In this document: in pieces, positions 7,809 to 15,929 of the stretch
Position numbering within the stretch: position 1 is the first letter of the stretch
How the letters are laid out: every line of letters begins with the position of its first letter
Made by a program: the position numbers and the translations under genes
Origin: Candidatus Onthenecus intestinigallinarum
GTDB taxonomy: Bacteria > Bacillota > Clostridia > Christensenellales > Aristaeellaceae
Length of the DNA: 64,000 nucleotides
Assembly: GCA_018713325.1 (NCBI GenBank)
Contig: DVFJ01000001.1
Location: 1-64,000 of the forward strand
Reading direction: 5' to 3'
The notes under the pieces: generated by a model
The model's input: only the letters and a program-made list of their open reading frames with translations
What the model was told of the DNA's origin: nothing
Database searches by the model: none

Positions 7809-10800
7809 ATGAGAAGTAAAATGAGAAAGTGGTTGGCGCTGCTGCTCGCAGCCATGCTGATGGGCGCCTGTGCCCTGACACCTGCCGTGGCAGGGGCGAG
7901 CGCGACGCCCTCCGAGGCCAATGGCGGAACGGCATCGCAGGAGACCGAGCCGACGACGCCCATCTCGCAGGTGCGCATGCAGCTCGTTCCCGATGAGAAC
8001 GGCCTGTCCAACGACCTGCTCGTGACGGGCACGTGCGAGCCCGACCACACCGTCAACGTATGGCTGTGCGATAAGGATGGCGTGCGCATCCAGGGGTCGT
8101 TTAACCCCCACGTTGTCAAGCGCGCAAATACGTCCAAGGGCACGTTCGTGACGACGTTTACCGACCTGGCCGACGGCGTCTATCGCGTGGAGGCGGCGTA
8201 TAAGCTGGGCAGCCTGAAGGCCGTGCAGGCCGTCACGCCCGACCTGGAGCCGCTGAACTACGTCGTCGTCGATGCCGCCGCCAGGGCGCAGGAAGCCAGC
8301 TCGGGCAACGAGCCGGCGGTCAGCGAGCCGGCGGTCAGCGAGCCGGTGGTCAGCGAGCCGGTGGTCAACGAGCCGGTGGTGACCGCACCGACGACGCCCC
8401 TCGCGTCCGTGCAGGCAAGCCTGTCCGGCACGAGCGATATCGTCGTGACGGGCCAGGGCGAGGAGGGCCGCAAGGTCGTCATCACCATCTACAAGGGCGA
8501 TGCCGCCACGAGCGTCGCGCACACCGAGACCATCTCCGGCGGCGCGTTTTCCACGACGTTCACCGACATGACGCCCAACGACTACCGCGTGCACGTCTGC
8601 TATGCGGATGCGCCGGACATGAGCGTCTTTGCCAATGACGGCGGCGCGGTGACCGTTCCGGCAAGCGACCCGAACGCGGGGCAGAGCGACCCGAACGCGG
8701 GGCAGAGCGACCCGAACGCGGGGCAGAGCGACCCGAACGCGGGACAGAGCGATCCGAACGCGGGACAGAGTGACCCGAATGGCGGCGCGCCGAGCACGCC
8801 TGTGGCGATCACCAGCATTTCCGGCGGCACGGAGTCCGTGCAGATCGCCGGCACTGCCGCGGCGAATGGAACGGTCTATATCACCGGCGCCGTCGACGGC
8901 CAGACGTTTGAATCCCAGGGACATGCCGTGGGCGCGGACGGCTCCTTCAGCCTGACGGTTGCGCTGCCCGGCAGGTCCGGCCAGGTGTCGGTGGAGGTCT
9001 GGGTGGAGGAGGTCGGCAATAGCTCGAATTATGCCTCCCAGACGGTATCGGTGACGGTCCAGGCGGCCGCGCAGGATCCGCAGGGCCCGGCGACGCTGGA
9101 TTTGAGACCCCTGACGATCACCAATGCGACCTATGACCCGGCGTCGGGCAAGTTCACCATTGCCGGCGAGGGCGAGCCGGGCCAGAGCATCACCATCCAG
9201 GTGGGCGAAAAGACCTACGAGGGACAGATTGGCTCGGACGGACTGTACAGCATCAATGAATCCGCCGACGGCCTGACCGGCAGTGTGAGCGTCTCCGTCG
9301 CCTACAAGGACGACGCGTCCGTGCCGGAGGCCACGACGACGCTGGTGATCCCCGACCCGTCCACGCCCACGACGGTGGACATCACCCTTTCGGAGGTGAC
9401 GGGCGGCGAGGGCCAGATCACCGTCAAGGGCAAGGCCAAGGCGGAGACGGAGGTCGCCGCGACCGTGGGCGGCGCCACCGGCACGGCCACGGCCGATGCG
9501 ACCGGCGCGTTCACCCTGACGATTGCGAATGTCCCGGCCAACACCTATAATGAGATCTCCGTGCAGTATACCGACACGGCCAACGGGAACGGTGCCACGT
9601 GGCAGACGCCCGTGACCGTCACCGCCCCGCAGCCCGACGTCACCCCGATCACCGTCGACGCGCTCGGCGGCGAGGAGGTCATCACCATCTCGGGCACGGC
9701 GGCCGCGGGCGCGAAGCTGAACATCACGCTGACCGTCAACGGCAACCAGACGCCCTATACCGCCAGCGCGCAGGCCGACGAGAGCGGCGCGTACAGCCAG
9801 TCGATCGCCGTGGCGGAGACCGGCAGCCTGACCGTCAACGTGCGCGTCGAGGAGGACGGCGCGCGCACCCCCAACAGCCAGGAGCTGAACGGCCACGTCG
9901 TGACCGTCACGCCCCGCGTGACCACGCTGACGGTCAACGCCAGCTATGACGCCGGGACGCAGAAGGTCACCGTCAGCGGCGCGGGCAACGCAAACGAAAA
10001 GCTCGAGGTCAAGATCGGCACGACCGCGACGTTTGAGGCTCAGGTCGACACCAACGGCCTGTACACCCTGACCGAGTACGTCGTCGGCGAAGGCGACGGC
10101 ATGCAGGTCGTCGTCACCTCCAAGGACGATCCGGGCCGCACCGCAAGTACGACCGTCAATATCCCCGTGCCCCCCACGACCGTGGACATCCAGCTCCAGT
10201 CCGCCGTGGGCGGCGTGGGCCAGGTCGTCCTGACCGGCACGGCCAAGCCGACCGCCGCCGTGCAGGCGACCGTGGGCGGCGCGACCGGCACGGCCACCGC
10301 CGCCGCGAACGGCAGCTTCTCCCTGACGGTGACGAACGTGCCCGCGGGCGACTACAACAACATCGTCGTGCAGTACACCGATCCGTCCAACGGCGCGTCC
10401 GCGACGTGGAACGCCGCCGTGACGGTCACCGCGCCCGTGACGGTTACGGACATCACCATCACCACGGTGACGCCGGAGGTCGGCAAGGTCACCGTCATCG
10501 GCACCGCCAAGGCCGGCGAGCGCGTCGTCGCCTCCATGCTGACGCCGGACAACAAGACCGTTACCCGCGGCATCGCCGTGGATGGGAACGGCAGCTACAC
10601 CGTCGTGTTCGACGGCTTGGTCTCCGGCACGTACAAGACGCTCGTCGTGCAGTACGTGAGCGCAGGCGTGGGCAACCAGGCAAACTACGCGTCCGACATC
10701 GTCGTGCCCGCGCCCGCTGTGGAGACGCCCTCCCTGCAGGTCGATAAGCTCTACGTCGACTCGCTCGTCGTCATCGGCAAGACCACCCCGAACCTGAAGG

Positions 10801-11930
10801 TCACCGTCTCCACCTCCTACGGCAGCACGCAGTACGTCTACAGCCAGAACGCGGGCGCTGACGGCGTCTTCCGCATCCCGCTGCCCCGCACGCAGAGCGT
10901 CAGCGCGGTCGTGCGCGTGACGGTCACCTATGGCGAGAACCAGACCGTCTCCGCCGACATCGTCGTCGAGAAGCTCACCCAGAAGCCGACCTACCTCACG
11001 CTCAGCCGCTACAAGGGCAGCCGCGGACAGGTCGTGCTCAACCTGCAGGAGCGCCTGGCCGCTCTGGGCTATCCGGTCAACCTGACCGCCCGGTATGACT
11101 ACGCCACCGAGGCCGCGGTGCGCGAATTCCAGCGCATCAACGGCCTGGCGGTCGACGGCATCGCGGGCAAGGATACGCAGACGAAGCTCTACAGCGTCTC
11201 TGCGCGCCCCTACGGCAGCTCCACCCCGACGCTCTACCCGGTGCTCGTGCGCGGCGACCGCGGCAGCGCCGTCACCCGCCTGCAGCAGCGCCTGCGCGAG
11301 CTGGGCTACTACACCATCTCCGTGGACGGCATCTACGGCGTGGGCACGCAGAGCGCGGTGCGCGCGTTCCAGCGCATCAATAACCTGACGCAGACCGGCA
11401 CGGCGGACAGCTACACGCAGGAGGTTCTCTTCAGCGCGGCGGCACTGCCGGTGAACAGCTACACCACCAGCTACGTCCACCTCGAGCGCGGCGACCGCGG
11501 CAGCGCCGTCACCCGCCTGCAGAGCCGCCTGGCGGCCCTGGGCTACTACTCCGGCTCGCTTGACGGCATCTACGGTAGCGCTACGCAGAGCGCCGTGCGC
11601 CGCTTCCAGTCCCGCAACGGCATCTACGCCACGGGCGAGGCGGACGTGAATACGCAGACCGTGCTCTTTGGCTCCGGAGCCATCGCCAACAACTCCAGCG
11701 GATCGAGCATCGGCTATGTGTACCTGCACTATGGCAGCAAGGGCGCGGCCGTCACCCGCCTGCAGCAGGCGCTCAAGGGCGAGGGCTACTACCGAACCGG
11801 CTACGTCGACGGCATCTACGGCGACCTGACGTACGCGGCGGTCAAGGAGTTCCAGCGCGACCACGGCCTGGCGGTCGACGGCATCGCCGGACGCAAGACG
11901 CAAAACGCCCTGTACGGCACGAACTACTGA
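7809..11930 (+). CDS. Large secreted modular protein with four C-terminal peptidoglycan-binding repeats
   Basis: A 1373-residue export. The signal peptide (1-32) ends near AGASA; an MGAC sequence inside it is a weak lipobox, so a lipoprotein cannot be excluded. Then come an N-terminal domain (50-155), an EPAVS/EPVVS linker (167-191), a second domain, a SDPNAGQ heptad linker (286-326), and eight beta-rich modules of about 90 residues (331-1060) resembling bacterial Ig-like/adhesion modules. Four PG_binding_1 repeats follow (about 1064-1373), each with RLQxRLxxLGYY...DGIYGxxTQSAVRxFQ. No catalytic motif or LPXTG was seen, so wall attachment is probably non-covalent through the repeats. A role as adhesin or wall scaffold is inference. 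GGAGGG precedes the ATG; the gene stands alone. Confidence 0.88.
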   Translation: MRSKMRKWLALLLAAMLMGACALTPAVAGASATPSEANGGTASQETEPTTPISQVRMQLVPDENGLSNDLLVTGTCEPDHTVNVWLCDKDGVRIQGSFNPHVVKRANTSKGTFVTTFTDLADGVYRVEAAYKLGSLKAVQAVTPDLEPLNYVVVDAAARAQEASSGNEPAVSEPAVSEPVVSEPVVNEPVVTAPTTPLASVQASLSGTSDIVVTGQGEEGRKVVITIYKGDAATSVAHTETISGGAFSTTFTDMTPNDYRVHVCYADAPDMSVFANDGGAVTVPASDPNAGQSDPNAGQSDPNAGQSDPNAGQSDPNAGQSDPNGGAPSTPVAITSISGGTESVQIAGTAAANGTVYITGAVDGQTFESQGHAVGADGSFSLTVALPGRSGQVSVEVWVEEVGNSSNYASQTVSVTVQAAAQDPQGPATLDLRPLTITNATYDPASGKFTIAGEGEPGQSITIQVGEKTYEGQIGSDGLYSINESADGLTGSVSVSVAYKDDASVPEATTTLVIPDPSTPTTVDITLSEVTGGEGQITVKGKAKAETEVAATVGGATGTATADATGAFTLTIANVPANTYNEISVQYTDTANGNGATWQTPVTVTAPQPDVTPITVDALGGEEVITISGTAAAGAKLNITLTVNGNQTPYTASAQADESGAYSQSIAVAETGSLTVNVRVEEDGARTPNSQELNGHVVTVTPRVTTLTVNASYDAGTQKVTVSGAGNANEKLEVKIGTTATFEAQVDTNGLYTLTEYVVGEGDGMQVVVTSKDDPGRTASTTVNIPVPPTTVDIQLQSAVGGVGQVVLTGTAKPTAAVQATVGGATGTATAAANGSFSLTVTNVPAGDYNNIVVQYTDPSNGASATWNAAVTVTAPVTVTDITITTVTPEVGKVTVIGTAKAGERVVASMLTPDNKTVTRGIAVDGNGSYTVVFDGLVSGTYKTLVVQYVSAGVGNQANYASDIVVPAPAVETPSLQVDKLYVDSLVVIGKTTPNLKVTVSTSYGSTQYVYSQNAGADGVFRIPLPRTQSVSAVVRVTVTYGENQTVSADIVVEKLTQKPTYLTLSRYKGSRGQVVLNLQERLAALGYPVNLTARYDYATEAAVREFQRINGLAVDGIAGKDTQTKLYSVSARPYGSSTPTLYPVLVRGDRGSAVTRLQQRLRELGYYTISVDGIYGVGTQSAVRAFQRINNLTQTGTADSYTQEVLFSAAALPVNSYTTSYVHLERGDRGSAVTRLQSRLAALGYYSGSLDGIYGSATQSAVRRFQSRNGIYATGEADVNTQTVLFGSGAIANNSSGSSIGYVYLHYGSKGAAVTRLQQALKGEGYYRTGYVDGIYGDLTYAAVKEFQRDHGLAVDGIAGRKTQNALYGTNY
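8307..8381 (+). repeat. 15-bp coding repeat (EPAVS/EPVVS linker)
   Basis: Five in-frame copies of a 15-base unit coding for E-P-(A/V)-V-(S/N) form a Pro-rich spacer. Copies differ at single bases. Confidence 0.9.
8664..8786 (+). repeat. 21-bp coding repeat (SDPNAGQ linker)
   Basis: Five in-frame 21-base copies (AGCGACCCGAACGCGGGGCA plus G) coding SDPNAGQ are followed by a degenerate sixth. The first three are identical, which points to recent expansion and likely copy-number variation. Confidence 0.95.
8791..10440 (+). repeat. Tandem duplication of a three-module block
   Basis: Modules run C1-A1-B1-C2-A2-B2. B1 (residues about 522-611) and B2 (793-878) share VGGATGTATA, NVPA(N/G)xYN and VQYTDxxNG; A1 and A2 share the DGLYS/NGLYT and YKDD/SKDD patterns; C1 and C2 share ISGTAAA-type cores and VRVEE/VWVEE. 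The simplest account is one duplication of a block of about 270 residues. Confidence 0.75.
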
Positions 11931-11943
11931 TCGATTCCATGAC

Positions 11944-11980
11944 AAATCCGCCCCTGCACACGGTGCAGGGGCGGATGTTT
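11944..11980. terminator. Bidirectional terminator
   Basis: The stem ATCCGCCCCTGCAC/GTGCAGGGGCGGAT with a 3-base loop, flanked by AAA and TTT, separates the large secreted protein from the convergent PAP2 gene. Confidence 0.9.
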
Positions 11981-11984
11981 ATGG

Positions 11985-12473
11985 TCACGCGCAGAAGCCG
12001 ACAAACGAACAGGCCAACGAAAGCGCCGCGGCTGCGAGCACGTCGGAGGGATAGTGCATGCCCGCGGCGACGCGTGAGAAACATATGAAGGCGGCCATCG
12101 CGCCGGCCGGCAGCGCCAGCGGAGCGGAGGCATACGCCATCGCACAGGCGATGACGACCGCGCAGGCGGCGTGGCGGCTGGGCAGGCTGCGGCCCTTGCG
12201 GGAGCGGTGGGGCAGCAGCGGCGTGTAACCCAGCGCATCGTAGGGTCGCGGCCGGTCGATGGCCGCGCGCAGCGCGCTGGTCAGCGCAAAAACCGCCGCC
12301 GGCACGCCGATCACGCGCACGGCGATGTCGCGGCGCACGAACATTACATACAGGCACAGGAGCGCATACCCCAGCGCCAGCGCATAGGGCGCGCGCCGGA
12401 AGCACAGGATCCACAGCCGCTCGTGCGGCCCGCGAAAGCGGCCCATCAGCCGCTCATACCGTTCCCGGGTCAT
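11985..12473 (-). CDS. PAP2-family membrane phosphatase
   Basis: A 162-residue polytopic protein with the three parts of the PAP2 active site: RAAIDRPRP (variant of KxxxxxxRP), SLPSRHA (PSGH with Arg in place of Gly) and SRVAAGMHYPSDV. Members remove phosphate from lipid phosphates such as undecaprenyl pyrophosphate or phosphatidic acid; the substrate here is unknown. About four membrane helices are visible. The start at 12473 is chosen because GAGGGGG lies six bases upstream; an in-frame ATG 36 bases earlier has no ribosome site. Confidence 0.87.
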   Translation of the reverse strand: MTRERYERLMGRFRGPHERLWILCFRRAPYALALGYALLCLYVMFVRRDIAVRVIGVPAAVFALTSALRAAIDRPRPYDALGYTPLLPHRSRKGRSLPSRHAACAVVIACAMAYASAPLALPAGAMAAFICFSRVAAGMHYPSDVLAAAALSLACSFVGFCA

Positions 12474-12526
12474 GACGCGCCCCCTCTCCTGAATGGATGC
12501 CTCTATCATAGCACAAAACGGCGCGT

Positions 12527-12537
12527 TATGCTATAAT
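12527..12537 (+). promoter_or_regulatory. Extended -10 promoter for the HAD hydrolase gene
   Basis: TATGCTATAAT matches the full extended -10 consensus TRTGnTATAAT, 36 bases before the start codon. No good -35 is present, as expected for this class. Confidence 0.7.
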
Positions 12538-12572
12538 ACCCCTATTGACTTTCAAAATATGCGCGAGGATGG

Positions 12573-13211
12573 ATGTGGACGATGAAGGCTGCGATCTTTG
12601 ACATGGACGGGACGGTGCTCGACTCGATGGAACAATGGCGCGCACAGAGCGTGCTGCTGCTGGAGCGCCACGGCATCGAGCTCTCCGACGAACTGAGCGC
12701 CTCGCTGCGCCAGATGAGTGGCGTCATGGCCGCCAAACTCTACGCAAAGCGCTTTGGCATCAAGCTGAACATGCAGGAGATCATGGAGACCTATCTGGCG
12801 GATATGGAGCGCCGCTATATGACCGAGATCCTGCCCAAGCCCGGCGTGGGCGCATACCTGGAGCGTCTGGAGCGCGAGGGCGTGCCCTGCTGCATCGCCA
12901 CGGCCACGCCGCGCCCCCTGGCCGAGCGTGCGCTGGCGCGCCATGGCCTGCTGAAGCGGTTCCGCTTTGTGGTCAGCACGCAGGAGGAGCGCCGCGGCAA
13001 GGACGACCCGGAGTTTTTCGAGCTGACGGCCTCGCGCCTGGGCGTGACGGCGACGGAGTGCACGGTCTTTGAGGATGCGCTGTATGCCATCCAGGGCGCG
13101 AAGAAGGCCGGCTGCACGGTGATCGGCGTCGCCGATCCGACCAACCTGTCCGATCGCGAGGAGATGAAAAGGCTCTGCGTGCGCATCATCGAACGCTACG
13201 CAGAGCTGTGA
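12573..13211 (+). CDS. HAD-superfamily phosphatase (beta-phosphoglucomutase-like)
   Basis: A 212-residue HAD subfamily IA enzyme. Motif I is FDMDGTVLDSM, motif II TATPRP, motif III the Lys in RRGKDDPEFF, and motif IV FEDALYAIQGAKKAG. An alpha-helical cap lies between motif I and motif II. Members are phosphatases or sugar-phosphate mutases for small metabolites; the substrate cannot be told. ATG at 12573 lies only four bases from GAGG; a second ATG nine bases on (MKAAIFDMDG) is equally plausible by homology. It is convergent with the zinc-ribbon gene, the stops being four bases apart. Confidence 0.88.
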   Translation: MWTMKAAIFDMDGTVLDSMEQWRAQSVLLLERHGIELSDELSASLRQMSGVMAAKLYAKRFGIKLNMQEIMETYLADMERRYMTEILPKPGVGAYLERLEREGVPCCIATATPRPLAERALARHGLLKRFRFVVSTQEERRGKDDPEFFELTASRLGVTATECTVFEDALYAIQGAKKAGCTVIGVADPTNLSDREEMKRLCVRIIERYAEL

Positions 13212-13215
13212 GAGA

Positions 13216-13377
13216 TCAGTCCGGCACGAGGCGCTCGTCCTCGAGCGCACAGGCCGCGCAGAGATTCCCCTGGCGCGCGGCGCAGGCCGCGCAGAGAAGG
13301 GCTCCGCATTGTGCACAGGTTCGCTGCGCGCCGGATTCGCAGCGCGCGCCGCAGTCGGCGCAACGGGCTGGGGACAT
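13216..13377 (-). CDS. 53-residue zinc-ribbon/treble-clef-like small protein
   Basis: A short gene with nine cysteines in 53 residues. Four CxxC pairs (Cys6/9, 21/24, 29/32, 40/43) alternate with Ala/Gly-rich turns, and the C-terminal tail is acidic (EDERLVPD). A strong ribosome site, AAAGGAGG, sits eight bases before the ATG, and the Cys codons keep strict spacing, so this is unlikely to be chance. It could bind two zinc ions and act in RNA, DNA or protein contacts; no family is recognised. It lies downstream of the CBM9-like gene beyond a terminator, and no clear promoter was seen. Confidence 0.72.
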   Translation of the reverse strand: MSPARCADCGARCESGAQRTCAQCGALLCAACAARQGNLCAACALEDERLVPD

Positions 13378-13465
13378 GGGCTTGCCTCCTTTCTCGGAAG
13401 AGGGTTGGAGGGGATCGCCGCGGGTGCGGCGGATGCCATAGTATGTGTGCGCAAGGGAAAAATAT

Positions 13466-13493
13466 GCCGTCCCGAAGGATGCTTCGGGACGGC
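13466..13493 (-). terminator. Terminator of the trmO/CBM9 transcript
   Basis: The stem GCCGTCCCGAA/TTCGGGACGGC with a 6-base loop is followed on the minus strand by ATATTTTT. It lies about 130 bases past the CBM9-like stop; nothing else was recognised in 13494-13620. Confidence 0.75.
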
Positions 13494-13620
13494 GTCTTTA
13501 AAATTGGCGCGGAATTGCACCGTTTACTCGGCGTGGCGGATGCGCCCCAAACCGATCAAAGCATGCATAACCCGAGGCTTTGAAGGGCGCAAAAGCAGGA
13601 CATTCAAAGCAAGATATGCA

Positions 13621-14244
13621 TTATCGGAATACCACCCATCCGAAGCGCTCCGGCACGTGGAAGTTCGGCTCGCCCGTGGGCGACCAGGCGCTCAGCTCCA
13701 TGCCGCGCGCGCTGTGATCGATGCGGTAGACGTTCATTCGCCAGCGCTCGCCGGGCTGCGGCGCGTGGTCCATGCCGGACAGCGGCATGCGCCACACGGA
13801 GCACAGGCGCCGGGCGTCCGGCTCAAAGCGCGTGTGCGTCTGCCAGCCCGCCAGATCCCAGCCCAGGCCGACGGTCGTGTCGTGCGGGCCGCGGTAGCGG
13901 ATGTCCGCATCGAACTGGACGTTGCGCGGGCTGACCTCGAATTCCTTGTAGCGGTGCAAATCGCCCGCATCGCACAGGAAGACCTCGAGCACGTCCTGGT
14001 TGTAGATGGGGTCGTCCCGCTGCGTGTAGTCCGAACAGACCGCATCGTCCTCGCACAGAAAGCGCAGGCACAGCGCTGCGGCCTGGGGATCGTAAAACGC
14101 GCGCACATGCGTGCGCAGCGCGGGAGCCTCGCCCGTCTCGGTCCGGACGAGCTCCATCTCGGGCAGGCCGTCCCAGACGGCGTCGTCGGGCGCGGGCAGG
14201 CCGTCCGCGCGCCGGGGCAGGCAGGGGTACGTGAAGTCCGGCAT
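13621..14244 (-). CDS. Carbohydrate-binding family 9-like (CBM9/DOMON-like) protein
   Basis: A 207-residue protein without a signal peptide. It reads like a stand-alone CBM9-type beta sandwich: VWDGLPEMEL at the start, LRFLCEDDAV, YNQDVLEVFLC, YKEFEVSPRNVQFDA, and the closing FHVPERFGWVVFR. Such single-domain proteins are common in gut Firmicutes and are thought to bind sugars; an enzymatic role is not known. The start at 14244 is set by GGAGG nine bases upstream. The gene begins 41 bases after trmO and probably shares its transcript. Confidence 0.75.
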   Translation of the reverse strand: MPDFTYPCLPRRADGLPAPDDAVWDGLPEMELVRTETGEAPALRTHVRAFYDPQAAALCLRFLCEDDAVCSDYTQRDDPIYNQDVLEVFLCDAGDLHRYKEFEVSPRNVQFDADIRYRGPHDTTVGLGWDLAGWQTHTRFEPDARRLCSVWRMPLSGMDHAPQPGERWRMNVYRIDHSARGMELSAWSPTGEPNFHVPERFGWVVFR

Positions 14245-14285
14245 GGGGGTTCCTCCTCTCCTGTATACGGCGTCCTCGACGCCCG

Positions 14286-14987
14286 TCATGTGGGTTCGCC
14301 GTCCGCCGTGCGCGTCGGCAGCGGCTCCACGTCAAACACCGTCAGGCGCGCGCCGTCCACGGTGAAGCGCACGTTGCGCCCCGCGAACGCCACGCCATAT
14401 GCGCGCGCCGGGTCCGACTGGTACGAAGGGCGCGGATCCTGCGCGAGCACGCCCAGCAGCGCCTCCCGCTCCGCCTCCGGCACGCGCGAGAGCAGCGCGG
14501 GCGGGAAGTCCACCTCCAGCGCGTGCTCCTGCGCCTGTGCGGCAAAGCCGCAGGCGGCGTCCGGGTGACTGTCCGTGAAGGGCAGGTAGGGCTTGATGTC
14601 CAGAATGGGCGTGCCGTCCATCAGGTCTGCGCCGCGCACATGCAGCACCGGCCCGCGCACCGGGTCCAGCTCCACCCGTTCCAGCCGCACGGACGACAGC
14701 CCGATCGCATTGGGCCGGAACGGTGAGCGCGTCGCGAACACGCCCACCCGCGCGTTGCCGCCCAGGCGGGGCGGACGCACCGTCGCCGACCATCCGGCCC
14801 GCTGCGCGCGCGAAAAGCGCCAGATCAGCCAGATGTGCGAGAATGCCTCCAGGCCGCGCACCGCCTCCGACTGGCGAAATGCCCGCTCGAACACGATCTC
14901 GCCGCGCAGGGCCTCCACCAGGCCGCTCTGACGGGGAATGCCGAATTTCTCTTGAAACGCCGTATGAATGACCGCGATCGTCTGCAA
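14286..14987 (-). CDS. trmO: tRNA (N6-threonylcarbamoyladenosine37-N6)-methyltransferase TrmO
   Basis: A 233-residue protein of the TrmO/YaeB/VirR family, which uses S-adenosylmethionine to methylate t6A37 in some tRNAs. Diagnostic motifs: KFGIPRQSGL, FSHIWLIWRF, RPPRLGG followed by ATRSPFRPNAIGLS, and DGTPILDIKPYLPF followed by DS. The likely start is TTG at 14987, because AAAGGAGG lies eight bases upstream and the encoded QTIAVIHTAF is the normal family N terminus. An in-frame ATG 42 bases earlier has no ribosome site. The CBM9-like gene follows on the same transcript. Confidence 0.93.
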   Translation of the reverse strand: MQTIAVIHTAFQEKFGIPRQSGLVEALRGEIVFERAFRQSEAVRGLEAFSHIWLIWRFSRAQRAGWSATVRPPRLGGNARVGVFATRSPFRPNAIGLSSVRLERVELDPVRGPVLHVRGADLMDGTPILDIKPYLPFTDSHPDAACGFAAQAQEHALEVDFPPALLSRVPEAEREALLGVLAQDPRPSYQSDPARAYGVAFAGRNVRFTVDGARLTVFDVEPLPTRTADGEPT

Positions 14988-15027
14988 GCAAAGCGCCTCC
15001 TTTGCGACGGCTGAAGTCTCTGTGCGC

Positions 15028-15056
15028 ATCTTATCACAGCCTGCGCGTCCTTTCAA
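15028..15056 (-). promoter_or_regulatory. Promoter of trmO
   Basis: On the minus strand TTGAAA-17 bp-TAAGAT, about 40 bases before the TTG start. It also rules out translation from the ATG that lies within the leader. Confidence 0.6.
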
Positions 15057-15109
15057 GCCTGTCGGGCATGCGGACAAAAGGCTTTTTTGAAAAATTCTCG
15101 ATTTTGATC

Positions 15110-15138
15110 TTGACAATCGGGAAAAATAGAGCTATACT
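15110..15138 (+). promoter_or_regulatory. Strong sigma-A promoter of rubrerythrin
   Basis: TTGACA-17 bp-TATACT, nearly consensus, about 80 bases before the rubrerythrin start. Confidence 0.9.
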
Positions 15139-15149
15139 GTACCTACAAA

Positions 15150-15164
15150 TGATAATGATTCTCA
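15150..15164 (+). promoter_or_regulatory. Fur/PerR-type operator
   Basis: TGATAATGATTCTCA matches the 7-1-7 Fur-family box (TGATAAT-N-ATTATCA) at 13 of the 14 fixed positions. It starts 11 bases after the -10 hexamer, at and just past the transcription start, where a repressor would block RNA polymerase. Confidence 0.72.
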
Positions 15165-15220
15165 CGTTTTGGTCAAAGAACAGAACGACATAACATGATG
15201 AAAGAAAGAGGGAATGAACC

Positions 15221-15760
15221 ATGGAACTCAAGGGCAGCAAGACGTATGCAAACCTGATGGCCGCTTTCGCCGGCGAGAGCCAGGCGCACACCAAGTACCA
15301 GTACTATGCCTCCAAGGCGCGCAAGGACGGCTATGAGCAGATCGCGGATCTGTTCATGGAGACGTCGCGCAACGAGAAGGAGCACGCGAAGATCTGGTTC
15401 AAGCTGCTGCATGACGGCGGCGTGCCCTCCACGCCGGAGAACCTGCTGGACGCGGCGCAGGGCGAGAACTACGAGTGGACGGACATGTACGACGGCTTTG
15501 CCAAGACGGCGCGCGAGGAGGGCTTCGACCGCATCGCGGTGCTGTTTGAGCAGGTCGGGCGCATCGAGAAGGCGCACGAGGAGCGCTACCGCAAGCTGCT
15601 GTCCAACGTGGAGGAGGGCATCGTCTTCTCGCGCGACGGCGAGCAGATCTGGCAGTGCGCGAACTGCGGCCACATCGTCGTGGGCAAGAAGGCGCCGGAG
15701 GTCTGCCCGGTGTGCGCGCACCCGCAGTCCTTCTTCCAGATCCTGGCGAAGAACTACTGA
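15221..15760 (+). CDS. rbr: Rubrerythrin
   Basis: A 179-residue non-haem diiron peroxidase that reduces hydrogen peroxide in anaerobes. The N-terminal ferritin-like four-helix bundle supplies the iron ligands: Glu19 (AFAGESQAH), Glu52 and His55 (NEKEHAKIW), and the second EExH-type set in EKAHEERY. The C-terminal rubredoxin-like domain has CANC at 145-148 and CPVC near 162. AGAGGGA precedes the ATG. It is monocistronic, with a consensus promoter, a Fur/PerR-like box and a terminator, so peroxide- or iron-responsive expression is likely. Confidence 0.97.
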   Translation: MELKGSKTYANLMAAFAGESQAHTKYQYYASKARKDGYEQIADLFMETSRNEKEHAKIWFKLLHDGGVPSTPENLLDAAQGENYEWTDMYDGFAKTAREEGFDRIAVLFEQVGRIEKAHEERYRKLLSNVEEGIVFSRDGEQIWQCANCGHIVVGKKAPEVCPVCAHPQSFFQILAKNY

Positions 15761-15770
15761 TACAGACGCG

Positions 15771-15797
15771 AAAGGGCCCCTTCGGGGGCCTTTTTTG
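15771..15797 (+). terminator. Terminator of rubrerythrin
   Basis: AAGGGCCCC-TTCG-GGGGCC followed by TTTTTT. Confidence 0.9.
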
Positions 15798-15861
15798 CGT
15801 CTTCCGGTTTTTTGATATTTTTGCATCCGGGGCGCATGCTTCAGCTGTGTTCGTTCGTCTT

Positions 15862-15872
15862 TATGGTATAAT
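15862..15872 (+). promoter_or_regulatory. Extended -10 promoter of the FHA-rodA-pbp operon
   Basis: TATGGTATAAT fits the extended -10 consensus exactly, 58 bases before the TTG start. Confidence 0.7.
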
Positions 15873-15929
15873 AGAGCGAACAGGGCGCAGAAGCCGTCCT
15901 GAAGATTCCCTGAAGGGAGCGATACGCTC

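Noticed and set aside
8664-8786. CRISPR-like array
   Set aside because: The repeats are contiguous 21-bp coding units without spacers and stay in frame within a gene.
7578-11945. A 1455-codon open frame on the minus strand opposite the large secreted protein
   Set aside because: It mirrors the plus-strand gene codon for codon, has His/Arg/Ala-rich composition with no domain, no ribosome site, and runs through the terminator. The plus strand has a signal peptide and recognisable repeats.
13494-13620. Possible small gene or RNA between the CBM9-like stop and its terminator
   Set aside because: No ribosome site, no stable fold other than the terminator, and no conserved motif visible.
14988-15116. 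Longer trmO beginning at an upstream ATG
   Set aside because: The extension covers the trmO promoter, has no ribosome site, and is not part of the TrmO family.
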